A DNA stretch of 64,000 nucleotides from the NCBI RefSeq assembly GCF_009866655.1, contig NZ_CP047420.1, positions 1,054,001-1,118,000 on the forward strand. The letters are read 5' to 3'. The number at the start of each line of letters is the position of its first letter. Position 1 is the first letter of the stretch. Shown piece after piece: positions 52,655 to 60,702 of the stretch. The notes beneath the pieces were generated by a model. The model saw only the letters and a program-made list of their open reading frames with translations. It had not been told where the DNA came from and searched no databases. The stretch comes from Rathayibacter sp. VKM Ac-2804. GTDB taxonomy: Bacteria > Actinomycetota > Actinomycetes > Actinomycetales > Microbacteriaceae. The position numbers and the translations under genes are program-made.

Positions 52655-53170
52655 ATGTCCAGTGCGATCCTCGAGGCCCTGTCCGCAGCTCCCGCCCGGC
52701 GGGACGTCGCGTCGATCCGCGGGGCCCTCGCCGAGGTCGCGATCGGCGACACGGTGCGGGTGCTCGTCCGCTCGGCGCGCTACGGGCTCTACGGCATCGA
52801 GGGCGTCGTCCGGCAGGCGGTCGGCGGGGAGCTCGTCGTCGCCGACGTGTTCCTCAACACCGGGACCGAGATCCAGAGCATCGCGCTCGCGCCCGAGCCC
52901 GACGCGGGCGCCGACGGCGACCGCTCCGTCGACGGGCTCGCGCACGGCGATCCGGTGCGGGTGACCTTCTCGACGCCGACGATCGGCTCCTTCACCGTGA
53001 CCGGGCCGCTCACCGCCGGCGGCCGCGACCCCTACCTGCTCGTCGGCAGCTGGATCGTCGCCGAGGACGCGAGCGCCGCCCGCCACGTCGACCGGATCGA
53101 GCGGCTCAGTGACGTCGCCCTGCACGTCAAGCACGTCCCCGGGCACCGCTCGGCCGCCGTCGAGGAGTAG
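52655..53170 (+). CDS. Conserved hypothetical protein
   Basis: 171-aa soluble protein without transmembrane helix or known motif. The middle is predicted to be a beta-barrel-like run of strands (VRVLVRSARYGLYGIEGVVRQAVGGELVVADVFL, and VTFSTPTIGSFTVTGPL) suggestive of a small binding domain. TAGCCT exactly 6 nt before the ATG indicates a leaderless mRNA. It converges with the nei2 gene. I do not recognise a function. Confidence 0.72.
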   Translation: MSSAILEALSAAPARRDVASIRGALAEVAIGDTVRVLVRSARYGLYGIEGVVRQAVGGELVVADVFLNTGTEIQSIALAPEPDAGADGDRSVDGLAHGDPVRVTFSTPTIGSFTVTGPLTAGGRDPYLLVGSWIVAEDASAARHVDRIERLSDVALHVKHVPGHRSAAVEE

Positions 53171-53198
53171 CGCCTGCTGAGCGCCCCGGCGCCCGGCC

Positions 53199-53987
53199 TC
53201 AGGTCTGGCAGCGCGGACACCAGTAGGTGACGCGCAGCTGCAGCTCGTCGTCGCCGAGCTCGCCGCGGCGGATCGCCGTGCCGCAGCGCCGGCACGGCTT
53301 GCGGTCGCGGCCGTAGACCCAGAGCTGCTGGCCGGGGCGGAGGTTGCCGGTGGTCGTGCGCTCGATGCGCTCGCGGTTGACGGTGATCAGCTTCTTCGCC
53401 AGGGCGATGGTGCGCACGAGATCTCCGCTCTCGCCGACCGGGCGGGTGGGTAGCACGCCGCGGAGGAAGCAGAGCTCGGCCCGGTAGACGTTGCCCAGCC
53501 CGGCCATGATCCGCTGATCGAGGAGAGCCAGGCCGATCGGCCGCTCGGGGTCGGCGGTGAGGCGGCGGAGCGCCTCGTCGGCGTCCCAGTCCGCGCCGAG
53601 CAGGTCGGGACCGAGGTAGCCGACCACATCCTCCTCCGCGGTCCGCGGCACGATCTCGAGCAGGCCGAGCTCGAAGCCGACGGCCTGCCACTCGTCCGTC
53701 TCGAGGACGATGCGGGCCTGGAAGGCGGGGCGGTGCCACTTCGGCCGGTCACCGGTCAGCGAGTAGAGATGCCAGCTGCCCTCCATCTTGAGGTGGGAGT
53801 GGATCAGCGTGTCGCCGATGCGCATCAGCAGGTGCTTGCCGCGGGGAACGACCGAGTCGATGGTCTCGCCCGTGAGGTCGACCGTCGCGAACTTCGGCAC
53901 CCGGACGTCGCAGCGGGTCAGCACCTGCCCGTCGAGCGCGTCGGCGAGGTTGTGGGCGGAGCGGTAGACGGTGTCACCCTCGGGCAC
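53199..53987 (-). CDS. Endonuclease VIII-type DNA glycosylase (Nei2, Fpg/Nei family)
   Basis: 262-aa base-excision repair enzyme that removes oxidised bases and nicks the abasic site. The catalytic N terminus is MPEGDTVYRSA (Pro2 nucleophile, Glu3), the conserved Lys is in PRGKHLLMRI, the helix-two-turn-helix in MAGLGNVYRAELCFL, and the zinc finger in CRRCGTAIR...WCPRCQT. It lies 27 nt downstream of lhr on the same strand; mycobacteria show the same pairing. Confidence 0.9.
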   Translation of the reverse strand: MPEGDTVYRSAHNLADALDGQVLTRCDVRVPKFATVDLTGETIDSVVPRGKHLLMRIGDTLIHSHLKMEGSWHLYSLTGDRPKWHRPAFQARIVLETDEWQAVGFELGLLEIVPRTAEEDVVGYLGPDLLGADWDADEALRRLTADPERPIGLALLDQRIMAGLGNVYRAELCFLRGVLPTRPVGESGDLVRTIALAKKLITVNRERIERTTTGNLRPGQQLWVYGRDRKPCRRCGTAIRRGELGDDELQLRVTYWCPRCQT

Positions 53988-54014
53988 GGGCGCTCCTCTC
54001 CTCGCGGCCGGCGC

Positions 54015-57000
54015 TCACGCGCGCAGCCTCAGGCCGCGCGGGTTCGCGACGAACCCGGCGACGGTCAGGGCGTCGCCGAACGGCGTGCCCAGGGCGAAGA
54101 CGCCGTCGATCTTCTCGACGGTCAGCTTCTCCACTCCTCGGGAGCGGACCAGCTGCGCGAGCGCTCCGGCCGCGTCCGCGAGGACGGTCTCGTCGGAGGA
54201 GAAGGTCAGCGCCGTCTTCCCGCCGCGCTCGAGGTAGACGGCCAGCTCGCCGTCCACGACGGCGACCAGGGCGCCCGCCTTGCGCCCGGGCCGGTGGCCC
54301 TCGCCCTGCGGCCACGGCAGCGCCGCACCGAACGGGTTCGCCGGGTCGGTGGCGGCCAGCGCGAAGACGGGCCGGGCGCGCTGCTGGGCCTCGTCCTGCG
54401 GCGCGAAGGTGCGGAGCCGGTCGACGCTGCCTGCGGTGCCGAACTGCGCAGCACCGAGCTTCTCGATGAAGTAGCCGCGGCGGGCGCGGCCCTGCTGCTC
54501 GAAGCCGCTGAGCACCTTGTAGGCGAGCGCGAAGCCGCCGAGCACCCCCTCGGCCTGGACGGAGCCGCGGGTGACGATGCCGTAGCGCTCGAGCAGCGTC
54601 TCGCCGAGCGCGTGCCCGCGGATCGTCGCGTCCGACTCCGCCAGCGGCACGATCGACCAGCGGCCGCCGGCGGTGGGCGGGCCGACGCGGGTCGCCATGG
54701 TGGGCCGGGCGGTCATCCGGCCGCGGGGTGCCCTGGCGCGGGCCGGGGCGCGCGGCTGCCGGTGCGCGCCGCCGGTCGAGCCGACGAGGGTGCGCAGCGG
54801 AGCGAGGGTGTCGTTCGTGAGCAGGCCCGCCCAGACCAGTTCCCACAGCGCCTCGACGAGGGTCTTGTCGTCGGTGGAGCCGACTGCGTCGGAGAGCTGG
54901 CGGAAGAAGTAGCCGCCGCCGGAGCCGAGCACGCCGACGATCTCCTGCTGCAGCTCGCCGAGCGGCACCGCCTCGGCCGCGGGGACGGGCAGCGTGAGTC
55001 CGGCGGTGTCGGCGAGGTGCAGGCTCACCCAGCCGTCGTTGCCGGGGAGGGTGCCGGCGCCGGCCCAGAGGACCTCTCCGGTCGCGGTCAGCTCGTCGAG
55101 CATGGCGGGGGAGTAGTCGCGCACCCGCGCGGGGAGGATCAGCGACTCCCAGGCCGAGGCGGGGATGGGCGCGCCCGCGAGCTGGTCGATGACGGAGGCG
55201 ACGCCGTCGATGCCGCGCAGCGAGCCGCCGAGGTGCTGCCAGGCCGGCAGGAAGCGGCCGTAGGCGGCGGCGTCGACCGGCTCGACCTCCTTCCGCAGCG
55301 CGGCGAGCGAGCGGCTGCGTAGGCGGCGCAGCACCTCGCTGTCGCACCACTCGGAGCCGGTGCCGTTCGGGCGGAACTCGCCCTCGGAGACGCGCCGCTC
55401 GCCCGAGAGCCGGCGGAGGGTGTCGTTGACGACCGCGACACCGAGGCCGAGCCGGGCGGCGACGGCGACGGCGGTGAACGGGCCGTGGGTGCGCGCGTAG
55501 CGGGCGACCAGGTCGCCGAGCGGGTCGCGCACCGGGTCGATGAAGGCGACGGGGACGCCGATGGGCAAGGGGACGCCGAGGGCGTCGCGCAGGCGCGAGG
55601 CGTCCTCCATCGCGGCGTAGCGCTGCTCGCCGGCGAGGCCGACCGGCAGGACGCGCTTCGCGCGGACCAGCTCGGCGACGATCGCGTCCAGCGTCTCCCG
55701 GGCGATCGGCTCGGCCTTCGCGACGTCGGCCGACGTCACCGACTCGTCCACCAGTCGCTCGCCCAGCTCGTCGATCGTCAGCGGGCCGAGCAGGCGGAGC
55801 AGGTCCGCCGCGCCCTCGAGGCCGCGCAGGCGCCGCTCCGGCTCGACGCGCTGCAGCTCGCGCTCGATCTGCGCGAGCACGAGCGGGTCGAGCAGCTCGC
55901 GCAGCTCGGCGCGGCCCAGCAGCTCGCCGAGGAGCGTCGCGTCGACCGAGAGAGCGGCCGCGCGGCGCTCCGCGAGCGGGCTGTCGCCCTCGTACATGAA
56001 GGCCGCGACGTAGCCGAACAGCATCGAGCGGGCGAACGGGCTCGCCGTCGGCGTCTCGACCTCGAGGATCTGCAGCTCGCGGCCGTCGAGCCGTGCGGCG
56101 AGGCGCAGCAGGGCGGGCAGGTCGTAGACGTCCTGGAGGCACTCGCGCACCGTCTCGAGGATGATCGGGAAGGTCGGGTAGGTGCGGGCCACGTCGAGCA
56201 GCTGGGCGGCGCGCTGGCGCTGCTGCCAGAGCGGCGAGCGCTTGCCGGGGTTGTAGCGGGGGAGCAGCAGCGCCCGCGCCGCGCACTCGCGGAACCGGGC
56301 GGCGAAGAGCGCGGAGCCGCCGACCTCGCTGGTCACCAGCTGCTCCAGCTCGTCGCGGTCGAAGAGGAAGAGCTCGGCCCCGGGCGGCTCGGACTCGGTG
56401 TCGGGGATGCGCACGACGATGCCGTCGTCGCCCGCCATCGCCGCTCCGTCGACGCCGTGCCGCTCGCGGACCCGCGCGCCGATGGCGAGAGCCCAGGGGG
56501 AGTGCACCTGCATCCCGTAGGGCGAGTGCAGCACCAGCCGCCAGTCGCCGAGCTCGTCGCGGAAGCGCTCGAGCACGAGCGTGCGGTCGTCCGGGATGCG
56601 GCCGGTGGCCAGGCGCTGCTCGTCGAGGAAGGAGAGCAGGTTGTTGGTCGCGTACTCGTCCAGGCCCGCGGCGGTGCAGCGCTCGCGCGCGGTCTCGACG
56701 GCGGCGCCGCCGATCTCGCGGGTGAAGGCTCCGATCGCCTCGCCGAGCTCGGCCGGCCGGCCCTGCGAGTCGCCCTTCCAGAACGGGAGGCGCCCGGGCT
56801 CGCCGAACGCGGGCGTCACGATCACGCGGTCGTAGGTGATCTCCTGGATCCGCCAGCTGGTCGCTCCGAGGGCGAAGACGTCGCCGACGCGCGACTCGTA
56901 GACCATCTCCTCGTCCAGCTCGCCGACCCGGTTGCCGGTCGAGCCGGGCTCGCCGACCATGAAGACGCCGAACAGCCCGCGGTCGGGGATCGTCCCGCCG

Positions 57001-58697
57001 CTGGTCACCGCCAGGCGCTGCGCGCCCGGCCGACCGGTGAGGGTGTTCTCGTCGCGGTCCCAGACGACGCGGGGCCGCAGCTCCGCGAACTGGTCGGAGG
57101 GGTAGCGGCCGGAGAGCAGGTCGAGCGTCGCCTCGTAGGCCGAGCGCGGCAGGGCGACGAAGGGGGCGCTGCGGCGGACGGTGTCGAACCACTCGTCGAC
57201 GTCGAGCGACTCCAGTGCCGTGGCCGCGACCGTCTGCTGGGCGAGGATGTCGAGCGGGTTGGCGGGCACCATGATCGCCTCGATCAGGCCGGCGCGCATC
57301 CGCTCGGTGGTGACGGCGGAGTGCAGCAGGTCGGCCCGGTGCTTGGGGTAGAACGAGCCGCGCGAGACCTCGCCCACCTGGTGCCCCGCCCGGCCGACGC
57401 GCTGGAGCGCACTCGCGACCGACGGCGGCGTCTCGACCTGCACGACGAGGTCGACGGCGCCCATGTCGATGCCGAGCTCGAGGCTCGAGGTGGCGACCAC
57501 GCAGCGCAGCCGGCCCGACTTCAGGTCGTCCTCGATGATCGCCCGCTGCTCCTTGCTGACCGAGCCGTGGTGCGCACGGGCGAGGAGCGGCTCGTCCTCG
57601 GGAGCGGCCTGGCCGGTGCCGCTGGTCGCTCCGGCGGCGCCCATCGACGCGGCGGGGGTGCGGCGGGCGGAGGCGCCGACCGCCTCGCCGAGGAGCGCGC
57701 CGACCGCGACCGGCTCGCCGGCCTCCCGGACGCGCTCGGCCTCGGCCTCGCGCCGCTCCGCGTAGATCTCGTTGAGCCGGGCGGTCAGCCGCTCGGCCAG
57801 CCGCCGCGAGTTCGCGAAGACGATCGAGGAGGTGTGCGCGAGCACCCGGTCGACGATCGACTCCTCCACATGCGGCCAGATCGAGCCGCTCTGCGGGCCG
57901 GTGGCGCCCATCGTCGAGCCGTCCTGCGACGCGGTGGAGCCCAGCTCCGACATGTCCTCGACGGGGACGACGACGCTGAGGTCCCACTGCTTCTCGGAGA
58001 CGGGGGCGACGATCGTGACGGGGGAGCGGCCGGCCAGGAAGCGCGCGACCTCCTCGCGCGGGCGGACCGTCGCCGATAGGCCGATGCGCTGCACGGGCTT
58101 CGGCAGCAGCGCGTCGAGCCGCTCGAGCGAGACCGCGAGGTGCGCACCGCGCTTGGTCGAGGCGACCGCGTGCACCTCGTCGACGATGACCGTCTCGACA
58201 CCGCGCAGCGACTCCCGCGCGGCCGAGGTGAGCATCAGGTAGAGCGACTCGGGGGTGGTGATCAGGATGTCCGGCGGCGTCTTCTGCAGCACCCGCCGTT
58301 CGGCCGCCGGGGTGTCGCCGGAGCGGACGCCCACGGTCACCGTCGACGGCGCGCTGCCGATGCCCTCGGCGCTCAGCCGCAGCGCGGTCTGCGTGACGCC
58401 GACCAGCGGCGAGCGGAGGTTGCGCTCGACGTCGACACCCAGAGCCTTCAGCGGCGACACGTAGAGCACGCGGGTGCGGTGCTGAGGGTCCTCCGGCGGC
58501 GGGCCCTGCACGAGCCGGTCGATCGCCCAGAGGAACGCCGACAGCGTCTTGCCCGAGCCCGTGGGAGCGACGACGAGCGCGTGCGCGCCGCTCGAGATCG
58601 CCGACCACGCGCCCTCCTGGGCGGCCGTCGGCGCGGGGAACGCGCCCTCGAACCAGGCCCGGGTGGCGGGGCTGAAGCGATCGAGGACGTGCGGCAT
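54015..58697 (-). CDS. lhr: Lhr-type ATP-dependent DNA helicase
   Basis: 1560-aa superfamily 2 helicase, full length for Lhr. The first about 850 residues form the Lhr core: Walker A APTGSGKT at 44-51, the DEVH box in VIVDEVHAVAS, motif III SATVRPREE, and helicase C motifs (ELGIDMGAVDLVVQVE, RVGRAGHQ). A winged helix and beta-barrel follow. The C-terminal half is the poorly understood Lhr-CTD. It moves 3'-5' on DNA and is linked to repair of alkylation and oxidative damage; here it precedes nei2. The ATG at 58697 starts the conserved region. Confidence 0.92.
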   Translation of the reverse strand: MPHVLDRFSPATRAWFEGAFPAPTAAQEGAWSAISSGAHALVVAPTGSGKTLSAFLWAIDRLVQGPPPEDPQHRTRVLYVSPLKALGVDVERNLRSPLVGVTQTALRLSAEGIGSAPSTVTVGVRSGDTPAAERRVLQKTPPDILITTPESLYLMLTSAARESLRGVETVIVDEVHAVASTKRGAHLAVSLERLDALLPKPVQRIGLSATVRPREEVARFLAGRSPVTIVAPVSEKQWDLSVVVPVEDMSELGSTASQDGSTMGATGPQSGSIWPHVEESIVDRVLAHTSSIVFANSRRLAERLTARLNEIYAERREAEAERVREAGEPVAVGALLGEAVGASARRTPAASMGAAGATSGTGQAAPEDEPLLARAHHGSVSKEQRAIIEDDLKSGRLRCVVATSSLELGIDMGAVDLVVQVETPPSVASALQRVGRAGHQVGEVSRGSFYPKHRADLLHSAVTTERMRAGLIEAIMVPANPLDILAQQTVAATALESLDVDEWFDTVRRSAPFVALPRSAYEATLDLLSGRYPSDQFAELRPRVVWDRDENTLTGRPGAQRLAVTSGGTIPDRGLFGVFMVGEPGSTGNRVGELDEEMVYESRVGDVFALGATSWRIQEITYDRVIVTPAFGEPGRLPFWKGDSQGRPAELGEAIGAFTREIGGAAVETARERCTAAGLDEYATNNLLSFLDEQRLATGRIPDDRTLVLERFRDELGDWRLVLHSPYGMQVHSPWALAIGARVRERHGVDGAAMAGDDGIVVRIPDTESEPPGAELFLFDRDELEQLVTSEVGGSALFAARFRECAARALLLPRYNPGKRSPLWQQRQRAAQLLDVARTYPTFPIILETVRECLQDVYDLPALLRLAARLDGRELQILEVETPTASPFARSMLFGYVAAFMYEGDSPLAERRAAALSVDATLLGELLGRAELRELLDPLVLAQIERELQRVEPERRLRGLEGAADLLRLLGPLTIDELGERLVDESVTSADVAKAEPIARETLDAIVAELVRAKRVLPVGLAGEQRYAAMEDASRLRDALGVPLPIGVPVAFIDPVRDPLGDLVARYARTHGPFTAVAVAARLGLGVAVVNDTLRRLSGERRVSEGEFRPNGTGSEWCDSEVLRRLRSRSLAALRKEVEPVDAAAYGRFLPAWQHLGGSLRGIDGVASVIDQLAGAPIPASAWESLILPARVRDYSPAMLDELTATGEVLWAGAGTLPGNDGWVSLHLADTAGLTLPVPAAEAVPLGELQQEIVGVLGSGGGYFFRQLSDAVGSTDDKTLVEALWELVWAGLLTNDTLAPLRTLVGSTGGAHRQPRAPARARAPRGRMTARPTMATRVGPPTAGGRWSIVPLAESDATIRGHALGETLLERYGIVTRGSVQAEGVLGGFALAYKVLSGFEQQGRARRGYFIEKLGAAQFGTAGSVDRLRTFAPQDEAQQRARPVFALAATDPANPFGAALPWPQGEGHRPGRKAGALVAVVDGELAVYLERGGKTALTFSSDETVLADAAGALAQLVRSRGVEKLTVEKIDGVFALGTPFGDALTVAGFVANPRGLRLRA

Positions 58698-58773
58698 GCG
58701 TGAATCCTCCCTGCCACCACCGACATTGCCGTGTGCGCGACCCGCGGGCGAGCCCTTGACGAGCGGACGCGGC

Positions 58774-58793
58774 GCCCGGTGATCGCCGGGCGG
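58774..58793. terminator. Short GC hairpin after the esterase gene
   Basis: CGCCCGG/CCGGGCG (7 bp, 6-nt loop), located 8 bp beyond the esterase stop on the minus strand and upstream of lhr. Modest evidence and no T tract. Confidence 0.45.
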
Positions 58794-58801
58794 CACCGGA
58801 G

Positions 58802-59449
58802 TCAGGCGAAGCCGAGCCGCACGAAGGTGCCGATGTCGGCGAGCTCCGCCTGGCTCACACCGTGCGCCACGCCCTCGTAGACCCGCGCGTCGAGCGCCGT
58901 GTGCGCCGGGAACCACTCCCCGGCCGCAGCGACCAGCTCCGGCGGGATCACCGCGTCGAGCGTGCCCCGGCCCCAGAACACCGGCGGACGCTCGGCGGCC
59001 AGGACCTCGTCGGCCGTGTCGCCCTCCGCCAGCGGCACCACGAACCCCGAGAGGGCGACCGCGAACGCGAACCGGCCGGGCGCGCGCCGCAGCAGCTGCA
59101 CGGCCAGCGCCGCGCCCTGCGAGAAGCCGAGCAGCCCGACGGGACCGTCGTGATCGAGCGCGTCCAGCCAGTCGAGGACGCCCTGCGCCGCCGCCTCGAC
59201 CGCGATCGGGTCCGCCCGCGGCTGATCCGGGTCCAGCGGCACCCGCAGCGGCCACCAGGCGTTCGCGCCGCCGTCCAGCGCCAGCGGCGCGCGGAGCGAG
59301 GCGAGGACCGGCTCCAGCGGCAGGTAGGCGCCGAGCGAGAAGAGGTCGCCCTCGTGCGAGCCGTAGCCGTGCAGGAGCACCAGGAGGGGCCGCCCGGCCC
59401 GGTCCTTCGCGGAGGAGGACCACAGCACTGCGTTCGCGTCGATACCCAT
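58802..59449 (-). CDS. Phospholipase/carboxylesterase family alpha/beta hydrolase
   Basis: 215-aa soluble esterase of the small carboxylesterase/dienelactone group. It has LVLLHGYGSHEGDLFSL at the start, the nucleophile Ser in LLGFSQGAAL, the acid in GTLDAVIPPE, and the His in EGVAHGVSQAEL. The ATG at 59449 is preferred; a start 17 codons upstream adds a tail lacking similarity. Divergent from the NUDIX-like gene. Substrates are probably short-chain or lysophospholipid esters. Confidence 0.85.
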   Translation of the reverse strand: MGIDANAVLWSSSAKDRAGRPLLVLLHGYGSHEGDLFSLGAYLPLEPVLASLRAPLALDGGANAWWPLRVPLDPDQPRADPIAVEAAAQGVLDWLDALDHDGPVGLLGFSQGAALAVQLLRRAPGRFAFAVALSGFVVPLAEGDTADEVLAAERPPVFWGRGTLDAVIPPELVAAAGEWFPAHTALDARVYEGVAHGVSQAELADIGTFVRLGFA

Positions 59450-59523
59450 CCGACCATCATCGCCGAGCCCGCCGGATGCGAGCCGAAACCGGACTGACAT
59501 GAACGTCGGGTAAGAATGGCCCT

Positions 59524-60063
59524 ATGAGCGTGCGTACCCCTGATCCCAACTCCGGGTGGCTGTCCGACGATGAACTCGCCGAGATCCGCCGTCGGCTCCC
59601 GCTGCTGTACGTCGAGGCGGTGCCCGTCCGCGTCGACGGACTCGGCCAGGTGACCGAGGTCGGGGTGCTCCTCCGGGCGACCGCCTCGGGGCAGATCACG
59701 CGCACGATCGTCTCCGGCCGGGTGATGTACGGCGAGACCCTCCGCGACGCGCTGTTCCGCCACCTCGAGAAGGACCTCGGCCCGATGGCGTTCCCGCTGC
59801 TGCCGGCCAGCCCGCTGCCCTTCCACGTCGCCGAGTACTTCCCGATGCCCGGCATGGGCCCCTTCACCGACGATCGGCAGCACGCCGTCTCGCTCGCCTA
59901 CGTCGTCCCCGTCACCGGCACCTGCGACCCCCGCCAGGACGCCCTCGAGCTCACCTGGATGACGCCCGACGAGGCCTGCTCCGACGCCGTCTCCGTCGAG
60001 ATGGAGGGCGGGCGCGGCGCGTTGCTGCGCGCCGCACTGGCTTCGGTGGGGAAGCTCCGATAG
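59524..60063 (+). CDS. NUDIX-fold protein (DUF4916-like) with degenerate Nudix box
   Basis: 179-aa protein with the alpha/beta Nudix layout. The box region GRVMYGETLRDALFRHLEKDLG (from about residue 68) keeps the first Gly and Glu and the Arg but replaces the REUXEE metal cluster, reading RHLEKDLG. It may therefore be catalytically inactive or have altered specificity. This matches the DUF4916 subgroup of actinobacteria. AAGAAT lies 6 nt before the ATG, suggesting a leaderless start. Confidence 0.78.
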   Translation: MSVRTPDPNSGWLSDDELAEIRRRLPLLYVEAVPVRVDGLGQVTEVGVLLRATASGQITRTIVSGRVMYGETLRDALFRHLEKDLGPMAFPLLPASPLPFHVAEYFPMPGMGPFTDDRQHAVSLAYVVPVTGTCDPRQDALELTWMTPDEACSDAVSVEMEGGRGALLRAALASVGKLR

Positions 60064-60155
60064 CGCGCAGCGTGCCTTCTCGCGCGCCGCGGGGCGGCGC
60101 GCCGCGGTCGGCTCTCGCAGGTGGTCGGGCTCTGTAGAGCGTCCGACGTCCGCCT

Positions 60156-60185
60156 GGCGGAATTCGCTGGCACGCGAATTCCGCC
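60156..60185. repeat. Palindromic repeat P3, copy 1
   Basis: Perfect 12-bp arms GGCGGAATTCGC/GCGAATTCCGCC with the loop TGGCAC. Confidence 0.92.
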
Positions 60186-60459
60186 TCCGGCTCGAAGCGC
60201 GCTCTCGTGCCGAGACTTCGGCGGAGGGGGCTCCGCAGCTGGTGGGTCGGGAACGGACTGCGATCCGATGCGCGGGACGTCCGGGGCGTGCCGCGCTCGC
60301 GCGCGAGCATCCCGACGAGAGGTGCGCCTCAAGCGGGCGACCTCTACACAGCTGAGGCTGGAAGGCGTTCTCGCGTCCTTTTTCGGGCGAAACGGGCGGT
60401 CCAGCCTTCTCTGCGCACGCCGCTGACGACGGAGGGAGCGTCTCACCTCCAAAGACGAC

Positions 60460-60511
60460 GAAGGCCGGGAGCCCGACCCGCGACTCCGTCGCGGGAGGAC
60501 TCCCGGCCTTC
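60460..60511. terminator. Strong nested terminator hairpin
   Basis: 12-bp stem GAAGGCCGGGAG/CTCCCGGCCTTC (60460-60471 with 60500-60511) enclosing CCGCGAC-TCC-GTCGCGG, followed by TTCTTC. It lies between the convergent NUDIX-like gene and the DEAD helicase. Confidence 0.85.
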
Positions 60512-60591
60512 TTCATGTCGTGCAGTCGTCGCGGCGCGCGCACGTCGTCAGACGTTGCGTACCCGGACCAGCCGCCCCTCACGAGGCGGAG

Positions 60592-60620
60592 CGGCGATTC
60601 GCGTGCCAAGCGAATCGCCG
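60592..60620. repeat. Palindromic repeat P3, copy 2 (inverted)
   Basis: 11-bp arms CGGCGATTCGC/GCGAATCGCCG with the loop GTGCCAA, the reverse complement of the TGGCAC loop in copy 1. Arms differ from copy 1 by one base pair missing on each side of the ATT core. Confidence 0.85.
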
Positions 60621-60702
60621 TAGCCGTTCGCGACACGCTCTGCAGAACGCGACCGTCCATCCAGCCGACTGCGGCACGCCGCCACGCGGCGTGCAAAACG
60701 GC

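Larger units (their letters stand above)
60064..60702. other. Gene-free region with a palindrome pair and two hairpins
   Basis: About 640 bp without a convincing gene. It holds a palindrome P3 copy at 60156-60185, a strong terminator at 60460-60511, a second, inverted P3 copy at 60592-60620, and a hairpin at 60674-60694 (GCACGCCGC/GCGGCGTGC) just beyond the helicase stop. The DNA between the P3 copies has only short frames unlike neighbouring genes. Confidence 0.7.

Noticed and set aside
60186..60591. A small gene between the two P3 palindromes.
   Set aside because: Frames are short, Arg/Ser-rich and interrupted, have no ribosome-binding site, and include a strong terminator.
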